DNA of 64,000 nt from positions 1,198,064 through 1,262,063 of the forward strand of contig VFFE01009197.1 of NCBI GenBank assembly GCA_008921705.1. The letters are read 5' to 3'. The notes under the pieces were generated by a model that did no database searches, was not told the origin of the DNA, and saw only the letters and a program-made list of their open reading frames with translations. Source of the stretch: Burhinus oedicnemus (lineage: Eukaryota; Chordata; Aves; Charadriiformes; Burhinidae). Position numbers and translations under genes: made by a program. Below are positions 1 through 35,592 of this stretch, one piece after another; the first letter of the stretch is position 1, and each line of letters begins with the position of its first letter.

Positions 1-481
1 ATAGCTGTCATATATTTAGAACTGCTGTTACATTGACCCTAGTCTTTTCAGGCTGTATTTAATGAATGAAGAGAAATTAGATGTGAGTTAAGTGTTGTCA
101 TGAATGGCATATAGAATGAAAGTTGATCAGAATGAGATGTAAAATAGAGGTAAGGCAGGATGGATTTTAGTGGGTGTTCAACATAAATATGGGTTATGCA
201 CTAGAACCAGTGTGCATGAAGGCAGTTTGCTTTATTGCCTTTTCAGCCAGAGGCTAGAGAAAGTCAGCAACTAATCGTTAACTTGCAGCTAAATCCTCGT
301 AGGTTTATTAAACTGCTAAACTTCTTTATTGCTGCTAAATGCCAGCATACAGGAACTGACCTGAACTTCTTAATAAATAGGTGTTTCAAGAAGGTTGTAT
401 AGTTTTTTCCACAGTAATATTAACTGTAATGATTTGCAGTAAAGTTTTTTAAACTAATAAAATGTTGATGTCTATTTGTAG
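1..481 (+). other. Intron of CFAP92 candidate (left window edge)
   Basis: This AT-rich stretch has no exon-like reading frame with splice borders and no recognisable repeat. It ends in the acceptor TCTATTTGTAG at 471-481, so I take it as the 3' part of an intron of the gene whose exon starts at 482. The gene's earlier exons are outside the window. Confidence 0.6.
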
Positions 482-779
482 GCTCAGTTACCTGTGTCAC
501 AGTAAGAGGTTGAGGGATGTAATTCATGGGGATCTGCTGCCCTCCGCAGAGATGATCACAGTCTTGAGTCACGAGTACGGAGTTCCCTTAACTGATGAGG
601 ATCTCTTCACTCAGAGACCCCCTTTACGCTCATTTTCCTCTGGTGACTATACAGTACCAGGAAAAGTTAGCAGAGTGAAACAGGCAGTATATTCTTCATT
701 AGATAACTACAATGAAGTGTATGTGCAGCGGAAGAAAGAAACGGCAGAGAAAATGTCTTTTGAAAGAAACCATATCAGG
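482..779 (+). CDS. CFAP92: CFAP92 candidate exon a
   Basis: The acceptor is TCTATTTGTAG ending at 481 and the donor is GTGAGT at 780. One nucleotide completes a codon from the previous exon, then 99 codons follow. The frame reads [20 protein letters not shown] and continues with an acidic and aromatic stretch up to NHIR. A Met at 462 opens the same frame but lies in the intron, before the acceptor, so it is probably not a start. Confidence 0.75.
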
Positions 780-3700
780 GTGAGTAGTTTGCGATATGTG
801 AGCGGCAAGCCTTATAGTTGCAAAACTTCGTACCCTTAATCAACACCTCATTTGTCTGCTGAAACAATGACTCATGAGACTTAAAAACTTTTGGTAGGGT
901 GTTTGTAGGTATTGTACAAACATTGTAAAAAAGTGCAGGGTAATTTTGTTTTGTGAAAGTTGAATTGTAAATGGTAATTGCTTCTCAAGGGGGAAGACAA
1001 TTGTAGTGCTCGCAGGTAAACACAGGAGACACTGCGTGAGTGGTAAAGAAACCGATTATTTAAAGGAATTGTAATTTCTTTTTGGGTTTGGTTCCTATTG
1101 TTCTTTATCTCTTTCGTCTCCGTAGCTCCCGCATTGTGCTTTAGCATGTCATCCAGGCTTCAGATGCTTGCAGGGCTCCAAGTCAACTCAGCTTATGTGA
1201 AAATTGTGCTTTCTTCTCTTGCCATGTGAAAAATCTCCTTGCCTTTGGGCAACCATGATGGCATTTATTCTTAACTAAATACGATTAGCAGTTCCAGACA
1301 GAGCTGAGCTGAGCTTTAAAGAAATGGTGAAGAATTTTAGAACTTCTTCTGGCTTGTTACCAGCCTCCATCTACCCTTCTGTTGCCTCAGGAAAAATGCA
1401 TTGAAACCAAACTCTTTCCTGTTAATACAGACATCACAGAAGGGGTGTCCCACATGTTTCCTGGGAGTCTGAATTGTTTTTTTGGATTATATCGCTTAGT
1501 TGAGGACTCTAGCTGTCCCGTGGTTTGTGAAGAATAGTTCTGGATGTTTTTTCCCCCGTATATGTTTTAATACAAAGAGGTTTTGCCTGATATGTGGAAA
1601 TCTGTGTTCCTGTGTAAGAGTACTGTCTTGGAGATACTGAAAGAAATTTAACTCCTAAGTATTTCCTTTTTCAATCTTAGTCTGTTGATAAAGAAGTATT
1701 ACATGAGGCTAGAAAAAAAGACAATATCTGAAGTAATTGTTGCTGGTGCTTGCATTTATAACATCAAAGGAGGATGAGCGCAAGAGAGCTCTTGGGCCTA
1801 ATCATTCCATATAAACTAAGTGTAGAGTTATTTTGTTATTTGTATAAAGTTAGCAGTCTTTCCAGTATACGTATTTTAACCAGTTTTCATTTTATACATG
1901 CTTTTGCATCAAGAGCATAATAGAGGAACTGGGAAGTCCTCTATGGAAAAGAAAATGTGAAATTCTTTTTTAATAGCAGGTAAGGTAACCTTTCAGGCTT
2001 TTGGATTAAAAAAAATGAAAAAAAAAGGGAAATGCAGTTTTACTCTCTTGCTGTAATTACCTATTATGGCCGAGTCTGAATTCAAAGCCAGTTACTGTAA
2101 ACACAGTAGAATGACATTCTTAAGGCAAGGAAAAGGTATGAGGGTTTAGTTATACTGTGTCAGTAGAGAAATTTGAAGAGTTCTAATGAATGGTGCTTCC
2201 CATGTCACATATTTGAAGATGACCAGCATCAGCTGTCCAGAACAAACATTTAGATCTGTAAGGAGAAGTCATTCTCTGGTGAGTGCTTGCCTCCAGTCCA
2301 CTGCCATTAGTCTTGGAGAATGTCATATCAAGGGTGAAATGGTGCAATTTCTTTTTAATAGTCTTTTTGTGGAGCAATTTATTAACAAAGAGCTGTTGTG
2401 TAATAATTCTATATATAAATAGAGATTATATTTTGCTAGGTTTTTTTAAAGTTGTTTTTTTGTTTGTTTGCTTTAATGTTTACAGAATCATTTGGTTGTT
2501 TATAATTTTTCGTAACACACTGAATTCCTAATTCAGACAGAACTCACATGTAATCTCTCTTTGCAGGCTAACATTGGTGCTGTATGCCAACTCAAAGGAA
2601 AGGTGAAAAAGCCAAAGTTTGAAGCTTTCAGGATTTCTCCTGTTGATGGCAAATCTGTCTTCAACTATAGTTGTCAGAGCCTGAATTCAGCAGAACTTGC
2701 AAAGAAGCGTCTTCGCCAGGAAATGGCAAAGGTAAAATGAAATGCATAACTGGAAGATCTCGGCTTGCTGTATGTAGTCCTTAAACAAGAGAGATGAATT
2801 AAATAGTTTTACAATAGTAACTTCCATGTCAGTGCATAGGAAGGGAATTTGGGATCCAAAAAGATCTCATTCTGAGAGGTATTCTTTGTTGCTGTGTAAA
2901 ATTCTGCTCTTAATGCTGTTCGTTATAGTCAAGTTGTCTCATCTCCGTGCCTTGGGCAGTCATTCTGAGTGCAAACTTTGATAACCTAGGTAGTCACTTC
3001 CAGTTCTGTGTCCCACACATTAATAAGTGGGAGAATTTGAGTAATTGCAGCGTCGGTGTATGCAGATTTGAAGAACACATTTGAAGAATCACATTTATCT
3101 GCTTTTGTCTGCATAGCTGGCTTGACTCTTAGTAACGAATGCTATTTTCCTATCAGCTAGTGGAAACTACTGTAGCTCTGTGAAAACAGTTCACGATATA
3201 CCGTGAAAACAGTTCATGATTTACCGTGAACACAGTATGAACTAGAGTTCTCTTTTTGTGCAAATAACATTAAAGATATTTCTTTCTGTAATTATTTTAC
3301 GGATGTCTCATTATATCAGTTGCAATTAAATACATCATTGGATCATAACAGAATGAAATTTAAATTTTTAAAAAATATTTAATTATATATATTTTGTATT
3401 ACTTTGTTCTATGATTCCTTGCAGTCTTAAGGAAGGAAATTATACCAGTTCTGTATGTTATGGGCTGCTTTCCCAGCAAATGGGAATTCACATTAACATT
3501 TTTTGTGTAGGAACCAAAGAACAGATTCACTTATTGTCATGAGTATCTGTCAGCCACATTTGACGCAGTGGATGTGGTTGCTGCCTGTAAGGAATTCTTT
3601 GCAAAATCCAAGAGTATGTGGCTGTCACCAGATGGGTTTGTATTTCCTGGATTTAAGAGCAGCACTGAAAGTAACCTGCACCCTCAGATGCCTGATGAAG

Positions 3701-6700
3701 CACGTCTGGAGGAATTAAGGCAGGTAACAGAAAACTTCAATCAACAGTCCCAAGTGAACTCTAGCATTTTAGGAGACTTGAAAGAGGCAGAGTATATGGA
3801 ATTCTCTTTTGAGGGGGACAGCCTAGGCAGCTCTTTTGAGGGTGACGCCTATATTTGCAGTTTGGGTGCAGCAGCATCTCGCTCACCCAGGTGGTATTTT
3901 GTTTGCATACACAAACATCAAAAGAAGTGTGCCAGCAGGGCTGCATCAAAAAAAGCATGGCCAGCAGGTCGAGGGGAGGTGATTCTGCCCCTCTACTCCA
4001 CTCTCGTGAGACCCCACCTGGAATACTGTGTCCAGGTCTGGAGCCCCCAACATAAGAAGGACGTGGACCTGTTGGAGTGGGTCCAGAGGAGGCCACAAAG
4101 ATGATCCGAGGGCTGGAGCACCTCTGCTGTGAGGACAGGCTGAGAGAGTTGGGGTTGTTCAGCCTGGAGAAGAGAAGGCTCCGGGGAGACCTTCTAAGGC
4201 TTCCAGTATCTGAAGGGGGCCTACAAGAAAGCTGGAGAGGGACTTTTTACAAGGGCATGAAGTGATAGGACGAGGGGTAATGGCTTCACACTGGAAGAGG
4301 GGAGATTTAGATTAGACCTCAGGAAGAAATTCTTTACTCTGAGGGTGGTGAGGCACTGGAACAGGTTACCCAGGGAAGCTGTGGCTGCCCCATCCCTGGA
4401 AGTGTTCGAGGCCAGGTTGGATGGGGCTTTGAGCAACCTGGTCTAGTGGGAGGTGTCCCTGCCCATGGCAGGGGTGTTGGAACTAGGTGATCTTTAAGGT
4501 CCCTTCCAACCTAAACCATTCTATGACAATTCTATGATGATGATGATTCTATGACAAACTCTACCCAGAACACATACAGAAAATGCCTTTGCCAATATTA
4601 ATTGGATATTAATAGGTATTAATGGACTACAGAGTGCTTTGTTTTACATTTACAAGTGGGGTCTAGTGTCAGAAAAATCATAATATTGCATTCCATGATG
4701 AATGGGTTCCAGGCTGTTCTTCACGAGTTGCCAATCTAGGTGTAGCCTTCATGTTTTCAAATTCCCTCACAGCTTATTCCATCTTTTATTTATGATTTGT
4801 AATTACAGTTTTATAGAGTGTTTGTCCTCCACCACTGTGTTGTCAGTCAGTTTCTTTCTGCCCTGTGTCCTCTCTCCCTTCTCCTGCTCTTTACAATTTA
4901 GCTTCTAGTTTCCTGCCATTTTACTGGATCATCACCTTCACTAGTTTACAGTTCCCTGTTTTGAACAGTCTTCAGCATCATGCACACTGTAGCGCATGTG
5001 GTCTGCATTAGGAAGATAATTGTATGTTATTAGAATTGGCAAGATGAGGAAATAAAGGGAATAGAACAGGTTTTTTTGTGCAGGATCAGTAAATTCTACC
5101 AAATTAATTGAACACAGTCATGGCACAGAGTGGAACAAGCTGAATAGCTGAATCCATTATTGTATTTTGCAAGAATGTGTACATGTTCATTTAATTTTCA
5201 GGCTTTATTTATCCTTTTTTTTTTCTCCAGACAAATTAAAGTAGTTTCTTAAAAAGGTTAGAGTATAGCTGAAGTGAAATGGTTAGTGAAAAAAAAGTGC
5301 TTTTTCCTGGTCCATGATGCTGGAGAACGTATCTTCTCATGAAGGAGCAAAGAACATTCGCTGACCAAGAGCCAGCCAGTACAGTATAATTGCTGGTGCC
5401 TTTTGCTGAAGAGACAAAAAAGAGGAGGGGAACTGGGCAGTACAGGATAAAAAAACCGACAAGCTGAAAAAGGGGTAGCAGGCTGACAGTGCAGCAGCCG
5501 TGACACTGACACCAGAGTTACCCAACTGAAGTACCTGGGGGACTGTGATATTTGGTGTGGGGGTAGCAGTTGTTGGTTAGTATGTTGTGTTGACCATTGG
5601 CATCTACTGATGGGATGAGAGAGGGGAAGAGGGCTGACATCTTACCCTGAACGACACTAAGTGTAACCTGGCAGTACCAATAGCTGTGTAGCAGCAGCGC
5701 TAGGCATGGAGCTGAGAGAAAAGAGGAAGGAGGCTCCTTCTGCTCACACAGGGTCCTCACGTACATGACCAGCATTATATTGGGTAATGGAGATAGATTC
5801 TGGACTTACCATTCATGTTACCTGAAAGGTGGAACAAAAGCAGAAAGCTATTAGGATCCCATTCTGAAGCAGCCTGGTTTTGATACATTGCCTCTTTAAC
5901 CGTCCTGGTTTTCTTCTCAAACACAGAATTTGACCACCTTCTGTGATACCGTCCCTTGGGAGACAAAAAAGTTCTTGGAGTTCTTTTGGATTCCTAAAAT
6001 ATCTGTACTGTTTCTGTACTGTAAAATATCTGTACAGTTTCTGTACTGACTCAGCTATCCTTCAACTGCACAGTTTTAGGTGAAACAGTGAAAGTACAGG
6101 GCTAACAACAGACTGTGGAGCTTAGGAAGGATAGTCTTGTCTGAAAAAAATCTAACTGGTATTTCAGCAGTGGATAGTCAGAGGACCACAAAAAGTTGAA
6201 CTCTGTTTTGCAATTGTGATGATGAATATTCCTGCCATGATTCCACCTGTTTCTGCAGGACAGCTGAGCTCTTGGTCCCCAGAGTTTAATACTTATGGTT
6301 GTATTTTTAGAAGCACTAGGACAGTTTCTGCTTTCTAAAAGCACTATGCTTTACAATTATCCTTGAGGTGATATATAGCTCTCACTGTTCTGGCAATTCT
6401 GTGCAGCCAGCCCACTTCTTACCGTTGGGAAAAGATAAATAACTAGTTAGGTTTTGGACTGGGTCTGTTGTCTTACAGTCTCATTGTGCGGAGGAGGATT
6501 TGACACGGACTCACATGGACGAGAGGGATGGTCCATGTTCGCCTGCAAGTTTAGCAGCTGTGTATGAAATACAGGAAAGTGCATCAGACCCTTTATATCA
6601 CTGCAGAGAAATGTGACATAAATATGAAATTGAATCCCCTGCCAGGTATTTCTGAAGTATACCATACGTGCCGTTATGTTAGTAACAGCTCAGTACTAGA

Positions 6701-9008
6701 CTATCAGCAGCTTGCTTATGGAGTGGATTTTTGTTGTTATTCATGTGAGTCAAACACAACAAATTGAAAGGCTACTTACAGACAGAAATAGCCTTGTGTA
6801 GTGAAGTCTGGACTTTGGTAAGAGCCTGTTATGGTAGTTGGTAGATCGCTGCCCAAGAATCTGGCTAACTTGTTTTTTGTGACTCCTTCCTGGTGATTTT
6901 GGCCTGTCTTCTTAATGGGATTCAATTTTCATTTAGAAATGGCAGGAGAATGCTCTGCATGCTAACATGGAGCCAGTGCTGTCACGAGACAGATGGAGCT
7001 GGGACAAACGGCACATTGATTTCGATCTTTGTAAGAAGCCACCTGAGCTCGTCATGACAACAGCCCCACAGACTGGTAATGGATCTGTTAAAATTAACTA
7101 ATCACAAAGCTTTTAACTTGAAGCTCTGACATATGGGCCTGAAGCTTGTTCAGTTCTGCCATCGAGGGAGTTTGAATGCAAAGAGGTTTAGCAAGGAGAT
7201 CCATGTACAGCAAAACTGTTCGTACTCTAGCAAATGAAGCATCTTAGGATGTAAGACCTTGGTCATACTCCAATTTTACCCCTCCATTTACCCAACTTCT
7301 TAGTCTTACTTCCTGTGTCTGTAGTAAAATATGACAGGGAGGAATAGATCATTCTTGGCTTATTCTGCTGTAACGCTGGCTTTGCTGGCTGCCCGAGCTT
7401 CCTTTATCCAGATGGATGACAATCAGCTTTAGTTACCAAGGGCAGACAAAAAGCTACCTTGCAGACTGTAAGCAATAGCAGCTAAGCAGTCCAGAGGGGA
7501 CCTGAGATGAGCCCATTAAAACTGCACGCCGTCTCAGCAGCCTGCAGTGTGCCTGGAGTGGATAACCTTGTGTTCGCCCACAAAAAGTAACAGACAAAGG
7601 TGTATTTCATTATGGAACAGGATTTTCAAAAGTTTGCCATGTTTTTCTTTTTGCCCAGAACCAGCTGAGAGTCACTGCAATATTTACAAGCAGAAAACTA
7701 TAGATTTATTGTGGTTGTTAGAATCTTTCATCTTTTACAACTTTTCTGCTGCAACTTGCAAAATGCTTGGTGCAGTTCTCCTCAAGTGCTTCTTACAGAG
7801 AAATGCTTTTGGAAGCAGTCAGTCAGGATAATTCCACATTCACGTGTGTTTTATGGAGCCTACAGGACAGTGAATTGTCTTTGCTGTGTGCCCTAGCTGT
7901 TATTCCAACACCTGCATCCTTTCTTCTAGTGGAATCCTTGTGAGAAAGGTTGTTCTTCGCAATAAAGGCCTACTTTTTTTAGTAAACAGCCAAACCTTAT
8001 CTTTTCCGTCTAACTGGTTTCTATTGCCTGGTTTTTCTTTTACAGTCTGTTGTTGGCCTTGTGAAGATGCTACTCGGAGTCTGCAAACTGCCTTTGGTGA
8101 TACCAAGCTGAAAGCTCACCAGCGCTCCACAGCAGCCGAGTTACCCACGTGTGGGCCAAGAGCCGGGTTTCAGCTACAGAAGCTCCAAGGACTTCTGAAA
8201 GATGAACCTCTGAAATTCTTGCTCAGGAAGGCAGGACCAATTTTGGAGGTAAAGGGTGACTGACCCTGGCACCTACCTTAGCGCAGCAACAGCTGTCCTG
8301 CACTGTGTGGAATGCAGATAACGTGTGACACTCTTAATTTAGCACAATACTTCTGGAAGTAAAACTCTTTGTTAAAATTGGTGTTGATAGCACTGGTTGA
8401 CTCCATCTTACAAAGCTCTTAGAAAAACGTATCAGCCCGGGCACAAAATGATTTCTTTTTTTTTTCTTCTTTTTTTTTGTTCTTTTGTTTTGATGCTCAG
8501 AGATAATGGAGGAAGCGGGGAGAATTTCTGTCCAATTAACTAACTTGCCTGTCACTGTGCAGTGGGTGAGAAAAGAACAATTTTTGGCCAGCTGGCTTAG
8601 CAGCTCTGAAAGGAATGGTAATCTCCCCTAATGAAATATAGGGGCCGGATGCCAAATGTCTCACCATGTGTTCTCTTGATTACCATAGTGCTGTATAGAG
8701 CGTTGCACTTCAGCCTGTTGGTGCAAAAATCTCACACAGACACCCCAGTTTGCAAGAGTAAAGGATTTGTGCTCATTAATATGAAAAGCTGTATGGGTGG
8801 CCTGTACCTAACTGTTCTTTTGTTGGCTGAACCATACTCCGTGCTTGCATATAAATGACTGACCCAAACCCTGAGCTTGCTGATTTTGATCAAAGGGGCT
8901 GAAGCTCACTGTTGGCTACAAATGCTCTAGAAAAACAAACACAGGAACTATGAGAATGTTGGTAACAAAAGCAGAGTTAAACCTTTGAGGCCAACTCACT
9001 GCCACTCA

Positions 9009-9041
<33 letters not shown>

Positions 9042-9951
9042 TGATCTCAAATCCAGGCTTGTAAGACCAATACGAGTTTGAGCAATCTGTGCATTTCCAA
9101 TCTTGTAGTTTGCCTGTAAGGTAAATGCTCATTTATGTAATGAGGGTGGAACAGCTTTCATGTTCTTGTCCATATTTTGGGGAATCTATGCATTTAAAAA
9201 TGGGCCCACTTTGCTCAGAGGCACCCACAACTTCTTTGTAGGCAGACATTCCTCACCTCTTCCTTTTTTTAAAAGCCTAGCCTAGCTGGCTGAGCACCTG
9301 AACAGCCGCTATTTTCTTGTCCCAGCCTGTCCCAGCCCTGTCAGTGTTGGACAACCGGCCCTGTGACACCGGTACGGATGCCCTCCCAGGAAGGAGGAAA
9401 AGCATTGCCAGTGGCTTTGCACCAGGACCTGAAGACCAGCACAGCTTGAAGTGGCGCAAGAATGTTATCCCCCGGCACAACAGAGAGCATGAGAAGTTTG
9501 AAAAACTCCAAGGCGCAGATTTCAGGTAAGATAACCTAATTGCTAGCAACACCAAAGTGGGCCCACATCATTTATATAGTGCATGTCAAAGACTTACAGT
9601 ACACAGCCATTGTAATAATAAATTACTAGATTGATAAATTAAATTCTTAGGATGTCCCAAAGAGACAAACCAATTGCATAGACCAACCTGGCATTCTTGG
9701 GGTCTCCCTTCCAAGTCCGCACTCCAGAATTAAGGAATTAGATTTGTCACTGGTAAACACTGGCCCTGGATGTCACTATGTGTTACCTGTATTTTCACAG
9801 ATTGAGCTTTCCACAGAGCTGTCAAAAGATGCTGACGCTTCAGCCATATGCTTGGCCTTACAGTGGAGAACATAGGCTGCAGCACTTCTCATCTAAGAAA
9901 CATAAATCCAAGTTCTTGAAGAGCAATTTTTACCTTTCCAGTTTAATTTAA
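482..9951 (+). CDS. CFAP92: CFAP92 (KIAA1257)-like protein, 3' part, 7 exons
   Basis: The exons 482-779, 2567-2731, 3511-3723, 6937-7075, 8046-8248, 9326-9525 and 9801-9951 join with matching phases (0, 0, 0, 1, 0, 2) into about 455 residues ending at a TAA at 9949-9951. All introns are GT-AG. The protein is soluble-looking, without a signal peptide or membrane segment, and rich in basic and polar residues. No catalytic motif is visible. I name it CFAP92, a putative cilia and flagella protein, mainly from synteny: in human, KIAA1257/CFAP92 is convergent with ACAD9, and here this gene is convergent with a certain ACAD9. The sequence alone did not let me prove the family, so the symbol is an inference. 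The molecular function is unknown. The gene is partial: its start lies left of the window. Intron 3 holds a CR1 LINE copy in the sense orientation. Confidence 0.68.
780..2566 (+). other. CFAP92 candidate intron a-b
   Basis: This is AT-rich intron sequence. I see no further exon with matching phase and no recognisable interspersed repeat. Short open frames on both strands near 881-1147 and 2183-2531 have neither splice context nor family resemblance. Confidence 0.5.
2567..2731 (+). CDS. CFAP92: CFAP92 candidate exon b
   Basis: The acceptor is CTCTCTTTGCAG and the donor is GTAAAA at 2732. The exon is exactly 55 codons, phase 0 at both ends. It begins [20 protein letters not shown] and ends in a basic, probably helical segment ([11 protein letters not shown]). 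It is too short for its frame to stand out except through its splice borders. Confidence 0.75.
3180..3242. repeat. 23-bp tandem repeat, about 2.7 copies
   Basis: Two full 23-bp units (3180-3202 and 3203-3225) beginning GTGAAAACAGTTCA and a partial third unit (3226-3242) follow one another with only a few mismatches. It is an intronic minisatellite between exons b and c. Confidence 0.85.
3511..3723 (+). CDS. CFAP92: CFAP92 candidate exon c
   Basis: The acceptor is TTTTTTGTGTAG and the donor is GTAACA at 3724. The exon has 71 codons, phase 0 at both ends, and reads [20 protein letters not shown] at its start and EARLEELRQ at its end. The same frame stays open through the donor into a CR1 element (see findings). 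Confidence 0.78.
3925..4553 (+). mobile_element. CR1 LINE, 5'-truncated 3' portion
   Basis: This GC-rich block inside an AT-rich intron carries the 3' part of an avian CR1. It includes the end of ORF2 (frame with [20 protein letters not shown]), the downstream region, the GGTCCCTTCCAACCTAAACC block and a terminal run of ATTCTATGA-like units. It is truncated at the 5' end and mutated, so several broken frames appear within it. It sits in the sense direction of the host gene, about 200 bp after exon c. CR1 3' copies of this kind are the commonest repeats in bird genomes. Confidence 0.92.
5995..6048. repeat. 27-bp tandem duplication
   Basis: Two adjacent 27-bp units starting TAAAATATCTGTAC (5995-6021 and 6022-6048) differ at only one position by eye. 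This intronic duplication has no visible coding role. Confidence 0.85.
6937..7075 (+). CDS. CFAP92: CFAP92 candidate exon d
   Basis: The acceptor is TTTTCATTTAG and the donor is GTAATG at 7076. There are 46 codons plus one nucleotide. The frame starts [20 protein letters not shown] and is rich in Trp, His and Asp. It is joined to exon c by matching phase and by the absence of any better exon in between. Confidence 0.7.
7076..8045 (+). other. CFAP92 candidate intron d-e
   Basis: No exon or named repeat is visible. A 94-residue frame at 7547-7831 and an upstream extension of the exon e frame (from 7886) lie in the intron without an acceptor, so I treat them as chance frames. Confidence 0.45.
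8046..8248 (+). CDS. CFAP92: CFAP92 candidate exon e
   Basis: The acceptor is TTTTTCTTTTACAG and the donor is GTAAAG at 8249. Two nucleotides complete the codon left open by the preceding exon, followed by 67 codons. The start reads [20 protein letters not shown] and the end reads LRKAGPILE. Confidence 0.72.
9011..9037. repeat. Poly(T) tract, 27 bp
   Basis: An uninterrupted run of T in the intron before exon f, followed by AAAGTGATC. No recognisable retroposon body adjoins it. Length polymorphism and sequencing error are likely at such a tract. Confidence 0.9.
9326..9525 (+). CDS. CFAP92: CFAP92 candidate exon f
   Basis: The acceptor is ATTTTCTTGTCCCAG and the donor is GTAAGA at 9526. The exon has 66 codons plus two nucleotides. 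It begins [20 protein letters not shown] and then becomes strongly basic and charged ([20 protein letters not shown]). The exon has higher GC than its surroundings, as expected for coding sequence. Confidence 0.75.
9801..9951 (+). CDS. CFAP92: CFAP92 candidate terminal exon
   Basis: The acceptor is ATTTTCACAG ending at 9800. The first nucleotide completes an Arg codon; the frame then reads [20 protein letters not shown] and ends [10 protein letters not shown] before TAA at 9949-9951. An ATTAAA hexamer at 9996-10001 could serve as its poly(A) signal. Confidence 0.72.
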
Positions 9952-11294
9952 CTGCTAGAAATTTGAAGACGTTTCATGTTATTTGAACTTTCTAAATTAA
10001 ACTATATTGGACTGCAAATCTTGCATTAACAGGAAACTTGTAGTTACTATCTCAAATTACATATGGACCAATGTAAAGTGGTTTAATTGGTATTTTGTTC
10101 TTTATTGCGGGAGACGAGTTTTGGCCTTTATTTTGCTGTCATCCCATCACATAGTCTAAGATACTGCTTCGCTTCATTTAATTAGTCAGTTGTCGCAGAA
10201 ATGAAATTTTTCAGAATCCCACACTAGATATGAATCATGCTTAACAAGGTCAGACTTTTTAGCCTTTGGAGTGTCAACTTCTGAAATGATGATTCATTAG
10301 CTTCTGTGTTGAACCTGGTATTTTACTAGGTTGACCACTAGATTTGTCATTTCATCACTTGTCTCTTTGGCCATCACTTGGAAGGCCAAAGGCAAGGCAG
10401 AGCTGCATCTAAGGGAGCAGAGTGAGTCTTAGCTAACAAAATTATTGTCTGTGTTAGCTGATTCAGAACTACTAAGCTGTTAGTAAGCAAGCTGTGGCCA
10501 GAGCCCACACCAGTCTTGAAATGCTGCAGCACTTGATGGTCAAAATTCCTTATTCAAATCACACTTCTCCTAAGTGGTGTTGAGTAACAAGAATGAAGTA
10601 ACATAGTAATTGATGAAAGTGGTGAGCTCATTGGCTATTAGAGTGAATTATTTTACAGATTCAGTGGCGTTCAGTAAACATCTCGAATTGAAAAATTGCA
10701 GCTCTATTCAGAATTTGTAGATAAAGAGATACAGCTTAATCTAAGAGTCCTTTTTCATTCCAGGTTACTTTGCTATAAACATTCATTTGTTCACCTGAGA
10801 GAACAATCTGCAAGAGCAGGAGAACGCACCACCATCCTCGCACAACAGCAAGACCCTCTCCAGAATGATAGGCCAGAGCAAAGTTATTCTGGATACAGGT
10901 AACTTGGTAAACAGAAAGGACTCAATGAACAACAGAAAATCGGTGATTACCTGACCCCTAATAATTGCCTTCCTAATGAGATCTGGCCAGCAAGTAATCC
11001 CCAAAGACAAGCGTGTCACTGGATAAAACTGACCTTGCAGGGATAGTTAAGAGATAGCTAAATTACATTTGCAAGAGGGTAGGGGAAAAAATGCGTGAAC
11101 TGTCATTGTCTGACTAATGCTCATGAAAAATCTATTGTATCGTGAGGTTTTTTTAATAGAGCTGACAGCTTATATTTAAATAAAACCTCCTATTTTTAAA
11201 AAACAAAACAAAGGGGCCAGTGTAAGGCTTAAGACCAAGGCAAGAACAGAACACGGAGAAGTTCTGATTAAATACAAGGAAAAACATTTAAATG

Positions 11295-11447
11295 GGAGCT
11301 CAGAGAGACAGTGAAACCCCCATCCTTAGGGACATCTAAAACTCACCTGGAGAAGGCAATGATGACTGTAGCTGGCACTGCTGTTCGCAGTGCGTTGGAC
11401 AAGATGACCACCGGAGGTCCCTTCCAAACTAAATTGTTCTGATTCTG
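11295..11447 (+). mobile_element. Degenerate CR1 LINE 3' fragment
   Basis: The block resembles the CR1 3' region: 'ggagctcagagag', 'ggacatctaaaactcacctg', then GGTCCCTTCCAAACTAAATTGT and a decayed ATTCTG end. It is older than the copies at 3.9 and 60 kb, with many substitutions and no terminal octamer run. Confidence 0.75.
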
Positions 11448-11629
11448 CAAGTCTTTCAGTGCTTCTCTAAAGGTAAGTAGTTGATATAAGCTTAAAGATA
11501 CTTACAAAAACACCCAATCCCTTTCCTGGGAAAACATCTCACTGCCCAAACCTCAACTGTCTTTATTTAGCTCCAAGGGAAACAGACATCTAGTAAGATA
11601 ACTTGAGATTTAAATAAAATTTACTTTTC

Positions 11630-11639
11630 TTTATTTATT
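11630..11639 (-). promoter_or_regulatory. ACAD9: Probable ACAD9 poly(A) signal
   Basis: On the minus strand this reads AATAAATAAA, two overlapping AATAAA hexamers about 160 nt downstream of the ACAD9 stop at 11801-11803. Cleavage would be expected some 15-30 nt further, near 11600-11615. This is inferred from the motif only. Confidence 0.55.
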
Positions 11640-11800
11640 CTCTTTATACGGAGTTGTGTTTAGAGATTTTATTTTACATAGTTACAGCTAATTACATTGG
11701 GTAAACTCATGAAATAGTTATTTTTAAGGTTTTAAATACTTGAGCTGCAGAAAATTAGCCACTGATTTACATTCATCAGTATTTGCTATCAGGGAAGCAA

Positions 11801-35592
<23,792 letters not shown>

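Larger units (their letters stand above)
9952..11800. other. Convergent intergenic region CFAP92/ACAD9
   Basis: Between the two stop codons lie the 3' UTRs of both genes. ATTAAA at 9996-10001 is a plausible signal for the plus-strand gene. On the minus strand, overlapping AATAAATAAA (plus-strand TTTATTTATT, 11630-11639) lies about 160 bp after the ACAD9 stop. In between are one CR1 scrap (11295-11447) and otherwise unremarkable AT-rich sequence. Short frames at 10696-11019 show no family resemblance. Confidence 0.6.

Noticed and set aside
4077..4265. 62-codon plus-strand frame and its minus-strand counterparts at 4 kb
   Set aside because: They lie fully in the CR1 copy and are fragments of repeat sequence, not host genes.
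7886..8045. Upstream extension of the CFAP92 exon e frame, starting with Met at 7886
   Set aside because: A strong acceptor at 8032-8045 and the phase match to exon d show that the coding part begins at 8046.
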